Source of the DNA: an uncultured Myxococcales bacterium
GTDB lineage: Bacteria; Myxococcota_A; Polyangia; Polyangiales; Polyangiaceae
Reading direction: 5' to 3'
Assembly: GCA_937998045.1 (NCBI GenBank)
Contig: CALKVG010000666.1
Span: forward strand, 1 to 64,000
Length of the DNA stretch: 64,000 nt
Part shown: positions 32,990 to 41,543 of the stretch, in pieces
Layout: each line of letters starts with the position of its first letter
Position numbering within the stretch: position 1 is the stretch's first letter
Translations under genes and position numbers: made by a program
The notes under the pieces: generated by a model
What the model was told of the DNA's origin: nothing
What the model saw: the letters and a program-made list of their open reading frames with translations, nothing else
Databases searched by the model: none

Positions 32990-34813
32990 ATGATCGCGGC
33001 GAGCACCGTCAGAACAGCCCCTGGGACGGCGCCGCAACCACTCGAGCCCCGGGGGGATGCGCCGGCGCCGCTCGTATTCCACCGCGGCGCTCGCGCGCCG
33101 TACGCCACCCGGTGGTTCGGGGTCACCTCGCTGGCTGGACACGCGCGAAATTTCGTGGCGAGCGCGATTGCCGCCGAGTCGATCGATTCGCGCGACTGGA
33201 TGCGCCCCGCATCCCCCGAGGAACTTCTGCTCCACTGCAAGCGCGTGCTCGGAACGGAAACGGGGGCGACCCTCGCGGACGCGCTCGGGCGCGAGGTATG
33301 GATCGACTTCGTCGCCGACACGGGGGACGACTACGACGTCAGCCAGGCCGTCGCGCGGATGATGTTCGAGGACTACGAGGTCGCACACAACGGCACCCGG
33401 CGCCTCTTGCCGCGCGGCGACGTGCTCCTCTTCGGCGGCGACACCGCCTACCCGGTCGCGACGGGGGAAGAGATTGCCCGGCGCGTCGTCGTGCCCTGGA
33501 ACGAGGTGCTGCGCGAACGACTGCAGGACGTGTCCGTTGGGCGCGAGCGCCGGCGCGTGCTGCTCGGCATCGCGGGCAACCATGACTGGTACGACGGGCT
33601 CGACGGGTTCGGCCGACTGTTCCGCCGCAAGCCACTGAGCACGGGGAGCGAAGAGCCGCAGGACGAGCCGCCGCGGTCGTCGCCTCGGCGGCGGCGCGCC
33701 AAGCGCAGGGCGGGCATCGCGGCGCGGCAGCTTCACCTGGACGAGGTGGGAGGGGCGCTCCGGATGCTGGCGAGCGCGTGGCGAGGCCTGCGCGCCTTCG
33801 CCTCCGGGTCGAAGATCGTACGCCCGCGCAGGCTCGCGCTCGTCGGGTACGACCCCGTCCAGGAGGCCTCCTACTGGGCGCTCCCGCTCGCGCGGGGGCT
33901 CGAGGTCTGGGGCGTGGACCGGCAGCTCGGGCGCCTCGACTATCGGCAGCGCCAGTTCTTCGCCGAGCGGCGGCGCGCGCTGGGGCCCGACGCGCGCATC
34001 CTCTTCGTCGCGCCGGATCCGGCGCTCGCGTTCGGCGAGAAACACGGGCCCGGTGCGCGCATGCTCTCGGCGTGTCGCCTGTCGCTCGAGACGAGCCGCC
34101 TCTTTTACCTGACCGGCGACGTCCACCACTACGAGCGGCGAACGCCGTCGAAGACGAGCCTTCACGTGATCGCCGGCGGCGGGGGAGCCTTTCTCCACGG
34201 GACACGGATCTCGGCGGCGCCGGGTGCCCCGCCGGCCTGCGCGTGGCCCTCCGCCGCGACATCGCGGCGCCTGGTCGCCCAGGTCCCATTCAAGCTCGTC
34301 GTCGGAAGCGCAGGGTTCGTCGTTCACCTCGGCTTCGCGTTGATCGCGTCGCTGGAGCTGTGGGCGAGCGCACACGGGACGGGCGCCCTCGTTGCGATGG
34401 CGTGCCTGGTCGCCGTCTGCCTGGCATCAGGCCTCTACGCGAACGTCGGCCACAACCGCGCTCACCCGTTCGCCGTCGCCGCCGTGTCGATCCCGTTCGG
34501 CACGGGCCTCGGGCTCCTCCCGATGTCGCTCCGGCTCGCACTCCCCCGCATCGTCCCTGCAATCGACTGGGACATCGGCGTCGTGGTCGTGTACGCGTTC
34601 CTGGGCGCGCTGGCCCTGGGCGTCTTTCTGGCGCTCGTCGCCGTGATGGGGCTCGAGCAGCAGCAAGCGTTCAGCGTCTTGAGCCATCCGGGGTTCAAGC
34701 ACTTCGTCCGGCTGTGCGTCCACCCGGATGGCCGGGTCGAGGCCTGGACGATCGGCAAGGACGATCCCGTCGGCAAGGGCGCACCGACGCTCATCGACCA
34801 GTTCGAGTGGTGA
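32990..34813 (+). CDS. Metallophosphoesterase fused to a polytopic membrane domain
   Basis: 607 residues from ATG 32990 (GTG 32957 is possible). The calcineurin-like metal sites are present: VADTGDDYD, FGGDTAYP, GIAGNHDWYDG, LTGDVHHYE and a closing GGGGAFLHGT. This catalytic part covers about 90-420 and includes a basic, disordered insert (residues 225-265, rich in Arg/Ser). The C-terminal part has about five hydrophobic segments between 445 and 560 and ends in a soluble tail containing VHPDGRVEAWTIGKDDP. Proteins of this layout are uncharacterised; the phosphodiester substrate is unknown. It is divergent from the cupredoxin-like gene and convergent with the sensor kinase, a hairpin between them. 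Confidence 0.8.
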   Translation: MIAASTVRTAPGTAPQPLEPRGDAPAPLVFHRGARAPYATRWFGVTSLAGHARNFVASAIAAESIDSRDWMRPASPEELLLHCKRVLGTETGATLADALGREVWIDFVADTGDDYDVSQAVARMMFEDYEVAHNGTRRLLPRGDVLLFGGDTAYPVATGEEIARRVVVPWNEVLRERLQDVSVGRERRRVLLGIAGNHDWYDGLDGFGRLFRRKPLSTGSEEPQDEPPRSSPRRRRAKRRAGIAARQLHLDEVGGALRMLASAWRGLRAFASGSKIVRPRRLALVGYDPVQEASYWALPLARGLEVWGVDRQLGRLDYRQRQFFAERRRALGPDARILFVAPDPALAFGEKHGPGARMLSACRLSLETSRLFYLTGDVHHYERRTPSKTSLHVIAGGGGAFLHGTRISAAPGAPPACAWPSAATSRRLVAQVPFKLVVGSAGFVVHLGFALIASLELWASAHGTGALVAMACLVAVCLASGLYANVGHNRAHPFAVAAVSIPFGTGLGLLPMSLRLALPRIVPAIDWDIGVVVVYAFLGALALGVFLALVAVMGLEQQQAFSVLSHPGFKHFVRLCVHPDGRVEAWTIGKDDPVGKGAPTLIDQFEW

Positions 34814-34818
34814 AGGGG

Positions 34819-34838
34819 CGAGGGACCAACGGCCCTCG
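34819..34838. terminator. Hairpin between convergent metallophosphoesterase and kinase genes
   Basis: CGAGGG (34819-34824) and CCCTCG (34833-34838) form a six-pair stem with an eight-base loop, lying in the 40-bp gap between stops (34813 and 34854). No T-run follows on either strand. Confidence 0.4.
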
Positions 34839-34853
34839 GCGTACCGTCGAGCC

Positions 34854-36161
34854 TCAGCCGGACGGATGCGCCGTGGGGAGCGTGATGACGAACCGCGTGC
34901 CGTCACCTCGGCGGCTCTCCACGTGGATCTGGCCAAGATGGTTCTCGACGATGCCCTTCACGATCGACAATCCGAGGCCCGTGCCGTGGCCTTCCCGCTT
35001 GGTCGTGAAGAACGGCACGAACACATGAGCGAGGTGCTCGGGGGCGATGCCGCTGCCGTTGTCGTCGACGACGACGACGATTCGGCGCGTGTGCGCGTCG
35101 AGCGACGTGCCCACAACGACGCGCCCTCCCTGCTCGGGGGCGGCCTGCGCCGCGTTCGTGAGCAAGTTCACGAACACCTGTACGAGCTGCTCGCCGACGC
35201 CGCGCACCGTGAGAACGTCGGCCCCGTACCGGCGCTCGACGCGGACGCCTGCGCTCGAGAGGACGTGGTCGCAGAACGCGACCGCCTGGTCGATGACGCT
35301 GTGGAGGACGACGGGAGCGTCGATCCCGTTCGACGGGCGCGCGTACGACACGAGATCGCGCGTGAATCGGAGCATGCGGTTCGCCGATTCGCTGATCCGC
35401 CGCAGCCGCTCCACGGCATCGGCGTCGACGGCGCACGCCTCCGGGCCCAGGCTCACCCACTTGCGAAGCAGGTAGTCCGAGTAAGCGACGATGGACGTGA
35501 GGGGATTGTTCAGCTCGTGCACCAGTCCCGCAGCGATCTGACCGAAGGTCGCGAGCTTGTCGGCCTGCAGCATGCGCTGGTCGAGCGCGGTCTCGGCGCG
35601 GGGCGGGTCGAGCCGCGACGAAATGTCGCGCGCGTGAGCTGTCGCGCTCCCGAGGGCGACGGCAGCGCGCTCGAGCAGATGCACCGCCGCCGACGTCTCG
35701 CGCTCGAGGTCGTCCTTGTCGGACGCCACGTGGAGCGTCGCTCCGTAGCCGCTGCCCGGCACCGGCACGACGTGCTCGTAGGGGAGGCCGGGGAAGATGC
35801 GCGTCGGATCGATGCCGCCCGCCGGTTCGACCATGCCCTCGGGCGTACGCTTGAGGACGACCTGCTCGCGCGGGCCGCGCGGCTCGTCGGGGACGAAGCA
35901 CGCGCCGACCGCGTAGTGCGGAAGGATCGCCGCGAGCGACGACACCATGCCCTCGAAGACGGCTCGCTCGCCGGTCGTCAGCGGAAGCTGCATCGACGCG
36001 ACGAGGAGCTGATCGAGCCACGACGTGGGCACGACGTCGGGCAGGCGCGGCCGCTGCGAGGACTTCTCCTCACGCAGCGCGTTGCGCCGCGGGCTCTCCT
36101 CCGAGGCGTCGTCCTTCCGCGCGCCTTGCGCGTCGCGCTCGCGCAGCGATCCCTTCCGCAT
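34854..36161 (-). CDS. GAF-like sensor histidine kinase
   Basis: 435 residues, soluble. Residues 1-45 are a basic, polar extension, 46-180 a weakly conserved GAF-like region, then HisKA with His215 in GLVHELNNPLTSIVAYSDYL and HATPase_c with NLLTNAAQAA, DDNGSGIA and GTGLGLSIVKGIVE. The NtrB-like HELNNPLT motif suggests a cytoplasmic kinase of the NtrB/HydH branch. It overlaps the upstream hybrid kinase gene by one base (TGATG), and ATG 36161 is chosen on that basis over GTG 36164. It is the last gene of a minus-strand run beginning at cheY 11 kb upstream, so it probably responds to the same operon's signals or forms a pair with the preceding kinase. Confidence 0.88.
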   Translation of the reverse strand: MRKGSLRERDAQGARKDDASEESPRRNALREEKSSQRPRLPDVVPTSWLDQLLVASMQLPLTTGERAVFEGMVSSLAAILPHYAVGACFVPDEPRGPREQVVLKRTPEGMVEPAGGIDPTRIFPGLPYEHVVPVPGSGYGATLHVASDKDDLERETSAAVHLLERAAVALGSATAHARDISSRLDPPRAETALDQRMLQADKLATFGQIAAGLVHELNNPLTSIVAYSDYLLRKWVSLGPEACAVDADAVERLRRISESANRMLRFTRDLVSYARPSNGIDAPVVLHSVIDQAVAFCDHVLSSAGVRVERRYGADVLTVRGVGEQLVQVFVNLLTNAAQAAPEQGGRVVVGTSLDAHTRRIVVVVDDNGSGIAPEHLAHVFVPFFTTKREGHGTGLGLSIVKGIVENHLGQIHVESRRGDGTRFVITLPTAHPSG

Positions 36162-38271
36162 CACTCGCCCTTGCCCCCTCCGCTACCGGCTGCCTTCTTG
36201 CCGCTCTTGCTGCTCGAAGCCGGCTTGTCGTCCGCCTTGGTGGACGGCTCGTCGAGGGGCCGAGGCGCCGAGGCCGGCGCCGATCGATCGAGATCGAGGA
36301 TTCTTGCTCGGCCGACGTACGACTTGGTCTCGTACTTGGTGATCTTCCCGATCTTGCGAACGATCTCGGCCATGCGCTCGGCCTCGTTGAAGATGATCTC
36401 CGCGGCGGAGTACGGCGCCGTGTGCGGGTCGAGACGGCGCTTCAGGAGCTCGGCGTAGCCCATCACGCTCGTCAGCGGCTGGTTGAGCTCGTGAGCGGCC
36501 GCGCCGGCGAGCTCCGCGATGATGGCCTGACGCTCCTGGGCGAGAATCTGCTCCTGGGCCTGCGCGAGGCGCTGCTCCATGCGCATTTTCTCGCGCAGGT
36601 CGGTGAAGATGCCGACGGAGCCGACGGGGACTTTCTCCTCGTGCAGGAGCGCTGCCGAAAGCGATACGGGGACGCGCTCGCCCTGGGCGTCCAGCACCTC
36701 GGTACGAAGGCCCTCGACCCGGCCGCCGCCGGCGCGGATGAGGCGCATCACCTCTCGCGCGACTCCTTCGGGATAGAGCGTGCGGACGTCGCGCTCGAGG
36801 AGCTCGGCGACGGGGATGCCGTAAATGCGCTCGGCAGCCGCGTTGGCGAGCAAGATGCGACCCTGCAGGTCGGCGCTCACGATGGCGTCAACGGACGAGT
36901 TGATGATGCGTTGCAAGAAATCGCGGGTCTTCTGCAGCTCGTGCTCGACCTGGCGCTCGGCGGTGACGTCGCGGAACGTGCAGAGGAACACCCCCTCTTC
37001 GCGCAGCACGGAGCTGAAGTTCACGCTGAGGATGGCAATCTCGCCGTTCTTGCGCTTGATCCGGACGTCGACGCTCTGCGGGTAATGCCCGCGGGCGAAG
37101 CCCACCCGCAGCTCGTGCGCGAGCCGTGAGTCCTCGGTGGCGAAGAGGTCCCCGACGCGGCGGCCGCGCAGGTCGCCCTCCGAGTAGCCGCTTATCGCGC
37201 GGGCGCGCGGATTGGAGAAGAGGAGGTGGCCGTCGGCGTCGATGACGATGATGCCGTCGGCCGCGCTCTCGAAAAAATCGGCGTAGCGCTGCAGAGTGCG
37301 CAGCCGCCGCTCGGCTTCGAAGCGGGCCACGGTCACCTGCTGCGTCTGGTCCCGGAGCGACTGCATGATGCGCGCGTTCCGTAGCGCGATCGCCATCGCG
37401 TTCGTGACCGTCTTGCAGAGCGCGAGCTCGCGGTCGCCGAAGGTGAAGGCGTGCTTGGCGCGCAGGAAGAGAACGCCCATCGGGCGTCCCTCGTAAAGGA
37501 TGGGCAGGATGGCGAGCGAGCTGAACGCGCTCCTGTGCCCTTCATGGCGGGCGATCTCGAGCAGCGGATGGGTGGCCACGTCGGGTACGACGAGCGGCTC
37601 GCGGCTCGAGAGCACCTGCTGGATCTCGGGGTACTTCGTGAGGTCGATGGGCAGGTCGCGCAGCTGTTCGTCGTCGCTGGCGGCGACCACGTACCCTACG
37701 TCGCCGCTCTCGCGCACGAGGACGATGCTCACGCGATCCACCTTCGCAACCTCGGCGACGCGCTGGACGACGGGAACAAGATCCCGCGGAAGTCCAGGTT
37801 CGACGCAAGCGCCTGCGTCAGCTCGAGGACGAGCCGCGCATCTTGCTCCTTCTTGGCGAGCGCCTCGACCACGCCGCGGAGGCGAAGCTGACCGCGAACG
37901 CGCGCCACGAGCTCCACCGGCTTGAACGGCTTGCGCACGAAGTCGTCGGCGCCGGCTTCGAACGCGCGCGCGATCTCTTCGTCGGCTTCGAGCGCGGTCA
38001 GCACGACCACGGGGACGTCTCGTGTCTGCGGCCGGGCGCGCAGGATGCGCAGCACCTGGTATCCGTCCGGGGGAGGCATCACGAGGTCGAGGAGCACGAT
38101 CGCCGGCAGCACTTTCTCGAGCTGCTCGAGCGCCTCGGTGCCGGACGCAACGGCGACGTGAGGCAGCTCGGCATTCGCGAGCGCCTGGATGAGGACGTGG
38201 CGACTTACCGTGTCGTCGTCCACGACGAGGACAAGTCCACCCGGCACGCACAAAAGTGTACCCGTGGCCAC
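36161..38271 (-). CDS. Receiver-GAF-PAS-PAS histidine kinase, interrupted by a frameshift near 37785
   Basis: The N-terminal part is a receiver domain (LVLVVDDDTVSRHVLIQAL; Asp in VLLDLVMPPPDGYQVL; Lys in VRKPFKP), ending in LTQALASNLDFRG. The continuous frame then breaks; one base shift around 37781-37792 restores VVQRVAEVAKVDRVSIVLV, a GAF domain, then two PAS domains (GIIVIDADGHLLFSN; AIVSADLQGRILLAN) and HisKA with HELNQPLTSVMGYAELLKRR. The HATPase domain is missing: the C-terminus is a Ser/Lys/Gly tail. So the protein may dimerise and be phosphorylated but cannot itself bind ATP in the usual way, and the coupled kinase downstream may supply that function (inference). The start is GTG 38271 or GTG 38247. 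The gene begins 24 bp after ruvB. Confidence 0.75.
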
Positions 38272-38295
38272 CCCGGGGGAGCAACCGATGTGGAA

Positions 38296-39369
38296 CTATT
38301 CGAACAAGTCCCCCTGCGGAGGACCGCCGCCCATCGAGGGCACCGGCGGTTTGCGCCCCAGGGCCTCGTAGGCTCGCCGGTTGGCCACACGCCCGCGCGG
38401 CGTGCGTCCGACGTAACCCTGCTGAATCAGATAGGGTTCGACGACGTCCTCGAGCGAGTCGCGCGGCTCGGCGAGCGCCGCAGCGAGCGCCTCTACGCCA
38501 ACCGGCCCGCCGTCGTAATGGTCGATGATGACGCTCAGGTAGCGTCGGTCCATCTCGTCGAGCCCGGCCTGGTCGATCTCCAGGCGCTCGCAGGCCTGCG
38601 TGACGCGCGGCAGATCGACGCGGCCCGTACCGAGCACCTCGGCGAAGTCGCGGATTCGGCGCAGCAGGCGGTTTGCAATGCGCGGTGTGCCCCGCGAGCG
38701 CAGCGCAATTTCGTGCGCCGCATCGTCGTCGATGCGCACGCCGAGCAGCTTCGCGCTGCGCAGGACGATGCGCGCGAGGTCCTCGGCCGGATAAAAGTCG
38801 AGCCGCACGACATGGCCGAACCGGGAGAAGAGAGGGGCCGTCAGGAGGCCGGTACGCGTCGTCGCGCCCACGAGGGTGAACGGCTGCAGCGGAATCTGGA
38901 CGGTGCTCGCGAAGGCACCATCGCCGGTCATGATGTCCATCACGAGATCGTCGAGAGCCGGGTAGAGGCTCTCCTCGACGACCGGGTTCAGTCGGTGGAT
39001 CTCGTCGACGAAGAGGATGTCGTTCTTCTGCAGTTTCGTCGTCAGCAACGCGGCGAGCGCGCCCTTGTGCTCGATGACGGGGCCGCTCGTCGTGACGAGC
39101 TGGACGCCCATTTCGTGCGCGAGGATGTGCGCGAGCGTGGTCTTTCCGAGCCCGGGCGGCCCGCAGAAGAGGATGTGATCGAGCGGCTCGCCGCGCCGCC
39201 TCGCGGCCTCGACGAAGATACGCAGGTTCTCCTTGTGCTTCGACTGTCCGACGTAGTCGGCGAACGTCCTCGGGCGCAGCGTGCGGTCGAACTGCGCGTC
39301 GTCTCCCTGCGTCGCCCCTCCAATGGTGCGCTCGGTCGCCGGCTCCTCGAAGCGCGCGCGCTTGCTCAT
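38296..39369 (-). CDS. ruvB: Holliday junction branch migration ATPase RuvB
   Basis: 357 residues with the complete RuvB architecture. Walker A is GPPGLGKT (70-77), Walker B is [11 protein letters not shown], sensor 1 is [14 protein letters not shown] and the arginine finger region is [14 protein letters not shown]. The C-terminal winged helix has [20 protein letters not shown]. RuvB forms hexameric rings that drive branch migration of Holliday junctions with RuvA, and RuvC resolves them; ruvA and ruvC are not in the window. In many bacteria ruvAB are adjacent and SOS-controlled, but no LexA box is visible upstream here. It lies 123 bp downstream of cheB on the same strand. Confidence 0.97.
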   Translation of the reverse strand: MSKRARFEEPATERTIGGATQGDDAQFDRTLRPRTFADYVGQSKHKENLRIFVEAARRRGEPLDHILFCGPPGLGKTTLAHILAHEMGVQLVTTSGPVIEHKGALAALLTTKLQKNDILFVDEIHRLNPVVEESLYPALDDLVMDIMTGDGAFASTVQIPLQPFTLVGATTRTGLLTAPLFSRFGHVVRLDFYPAEDLARIVLRSAKLLGVRIDDDAAHEIALRSRGTPRIANRLLRRIRDFAEVLGTGRVDLPRVTQACERLEIDQAGLDEMDRRYLSVIIDHYDGGPVGVEALAAALAEPRDSLEDVVEPYLIQQGYVGRTPRGRVANRRAYEALGRKPPVPSMGGGPPQGDLFE

Positions 39370-39492
39370 CCCCCCACACCCTAGTCCGCATGCACGAGTG
39401 AAGCGAGGGTGCGGTCGCCAGAGGGAGGGCTTGGGGGATTGGCGGCTCGTGGCGTCGCTCTCGCGATCCGAGGTGGCGCGGAGAGGGGTGAA

Positions 39493-40587
39493 TCAGACGC
39501 GCGCGAGGTAGTCGCCGATTTCGGGGAGGGGCATGACCTCGGTCGCGATGCCTGCGCGAACGGCAGCACCCGGCATTCCGTTGACGACGGCCGTCTCCTG
39601 CGACTCGGCGATGATGATGCCGCCCGCGTCGCGAATCGCGCGCGCCCCCTCCACCCCGTCGTCGCCCATTCCCGTGAGGATCACGCCGATGCACCGCGTC
39701 CCCACCGCCGCCACGCTCTTGAACAGGCGGTCGGCGCTGGGGACGTAGCGATCGGTCGCCGCGGAAGGTCCGACGCGCAGCTTGAGCTCGTGGCCGACCT
39801 GCGTCAGCTCCATGCATTTGCGGCCGGGGCACACGAAGCCGGTCGCTTGCGCGACCAGGTTGCCGTCGCTCGCCTCGACGGTCTTCACGGGGCCACGCCG
39901 GTCGAGGCGCTCCGCGAACGTACGCGTGAACTTGTCCGGCATGTGCTGAGCGACGACGTACGCCGCCGTCGTCGTCGCCTGGAGCTTGCCGAACACGTGG
40001 AGCAGGGCGCTCGGGCCGCCGGTCGAGCTCGCGATCGCGACGATCGTGCGGGGAGCACGATACGCGCGCCCCGTCATCGTCGACGGCTCGTCCCACGACG
40101 CGACGCTGCCGTCCGGGTTGAACGCACCGCTGTTCTGGCGTCGAATGAGCGTCGTGGGCACGAACGACGGCCGCAGGGACCGCACGAGCAGGACCTTCTG
40201 CAGGATCTCCTCGCGCACCTCGGTCGACTCGGGCCCGAGGCGGTCGGGCTTGGGCACGAAGTCGAGCGCGCCGAGCTCGAGCGCCTTGAAGACGTTCTCT
40301 CGCTGGGAGTAGCTGCTGACGACGATGACCGGCGTAGGCGCCTTCGACATCAGGATTCGGAGGAACGTGAAACCGTCCATCCGCGGCATCTCGAGGTCGA
40401 GGGTGATCACGTCCGGCGCGAGCATCGTGACCAGCTTCAGCGCCTCCTCGCCGTCGGCAGCCTTACCGACGACCTCGACCTCCGGGTGGTTCGCGAACAC
40501 GTCGGCGATGTTCCGGCGGTTGTACGCCGAGTCGTCCACGACCAGGAGGCGAATGGGCCTCTGCGTTGCGTTCGTGCTTGAGGTCAC
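39493..40587 (-). CDS. cheB: Chemotaxis protein-glutamate methylesterase CheB
   Basis: 364 residues. The receiver domain (10-125) has the acidic pair DD18-19, phosphorylatable Asp64 in VITLDLEMPRMDG and the lysine in FVPKPD. The methylesterase domain (about 175-362) has the catalytic serine in ASSTGGPSAL, histidine in AQHMPDKF and aspartate in GMGDDGVEG. It removes methyl groups from, and deamidates, chemoreceptors, and is activated by phosphorylation from CheA. Start is GTG 40587, which overlaps the TGA of cheR in GTGA, so translation is coupled. It is the last chemosensory gene of the operon. With no receptor gene nearby, its substrate must be encoded elsewhere. Confidence 0.96.
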   Translation of the reverse strand: MTSSTNATQRPIRLLVVDDSAYNRRNIADVFANHPEVEVVGKAADGEEALKLVTMLAPDVITLDLEMPRMDGFTFLRILMSKAPTPVIVVSSYSQRENVFKALELGALDFVPKPDRLGPESTEVREEILQKVLLVRSLRPSFVPTTLIRRQNSGAFNPDGSVASWDEPSTMTGRAYRAPRTIVAIASSTGGPSALLHVFGKLQATTTAAYVVAQHMPDKFTRTFAERLDRRGPVKTVEASDGNLVAQATGFVCPGRKCMELTQVGHELKLRVGPSAATDRYVPSADRLFKSVAAVGTRCIGVILTGMGDDGVEGARAIRDAGGIIIAESQETAVVNGMPGAAVRAGIATEVMPLPEIGDYLARV

Positions 40588-41543
40588 GGGGCGGGGTCCG
40601 GCGTCGTGCCAGGCTCGCGTGCGGAGACCGGCTTTCGGTAAACGAGATCGTCTCTCAAGTGTAATAGCTCAAACGCGGTCGACACGTTGAGCAGCGACTC
40701 GGAGTGCCCCAAGAGCAGGACTCCCCCGGGGTGCAGCCTCTCGTAGAGGCCCTCGATGGCGGCCTTGCGCGCGCGCGCGTCGAAATAGATGAGCAGGTTC
40801 CTGCAGAAGATGGCGTCCGCCTTACCGATCGCTCGCGCTCGCTCCTCGTCGAGGATGTTCATCTGGCCGAAGTGGCAAAGCTGCCGGATCGACTCCGAGA
40901 CGTGCCATCCGTCCGGTCGTTCGTAAAAAAAAGCGCGCCGGACCTCTGCGGGCGTCGCCCGGAAGCTACTCTCCGAGTAGACGCCCCGTCGCGCGGCCGC
41001 CACACATCGACGCGAGATGTCGGATCCGTAAATGCGGACGTCCCAGCCGGGACGATCGTTGGTTGCGCTCGCGCCCGGCAGTGCGGGAGGTGGCGTCGAG
41101 CCCGGTCCGCGGCGCGGAAACAGATGCGAAGCGTGCACGAGGATCGCAATCGTATACACCTCTTCGCCCGTCGCGCACCCCGCGCTCCAGATGGTCAGCC
41201 GGCGGCGAAGGCGGGCCTGCGCGCTCAGCATCGGCAGGATCTCGTTCTGGAACGCCCGCAGCTGCCGCTCCTCGCGGAAGAGGTACGTCTCGTTGGTCGT
41301 CAAGAGGTCGACGGCCTCGTCCCACTCGTCCGCTGCGTTCGTCCCGAAGCGCAGGTAATGGTGGTACTCGGCGAAGCTCGTCAGCTTGAGCACCATCAGG
41401 CGCTCACGGAGCCGGCGTTCGAGCGTGAACCGAGCCTCGGGCCCGAAGTTGAGCCCGGTGCGCGCGGCGAACAAGTCCCGCAGCAGCCGGAACTCGTCCG
41501 GCTTGAGGCCGATGGACTCGCCGAAGAGCGGAGTGCGCCGCAC
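40584..41543 (-). CDS. cheR: Chemotaxis protein methyltransferase CheR
   Basis: 319 residues from GTG 41543, preceded by GGGGAG and overlapping the upstream stop (TAGTG). The N-terminal helical domain is LKPDEFRLLRDLFAARTGLN and the catalytic domain has NETYLFREERQLRAF, the SAM motif IWSAGCATGEEVYTIAIL, DISRRCVAAARRGVYSE and the FCRNLLIYF motif. It transfers methyl groups from SAM to receptor glutamates. A Pro-rich insertion (about 155-180) enlarges the region after the first SAM motif. No C-terminal TPR or pentapeptide-tether motif is visible. The HEAT gene lies upstream and cheB downstream, both overlapping. Confidence 0.95.
   Translation of the reverse strand: MRRTPLFGESIGLKPDEFRLLRDLFAARTGLNFGPEARFTLERRLRERLMVLKLTSFAEYHHYLRFGTNAADEWDEAVDLLTTNETYLFREERQLRAFQNEILPMLSAQARLRRRLTIWSAGCATGEEVYTIAILVHASHLFPRRGPGSTPPPALPGASATNDRPGWDVRIYGSDISRRCVAAARRGVYSESSFRATPAEVRRAFFYERPDGWHVSESIRQLCHFGQMNILDEERARAIGKADAIFCRNLLIYFDARARKAAIEGLYERLHPGGVLLLGHSESLLNVSTAFELLHLRDDLVYRKPVSAREPGTTPDPAP

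Noticed and set aside
36161..40096. A continuous minus-strand frame of 1311 codons spanning the hybrid kinase, ruvB and most of cheB.
   Set aside because: Only the last 550 residues are kinase sequence; the rest is antisense or out-of-frame to ruvB and cheB, which are certain.
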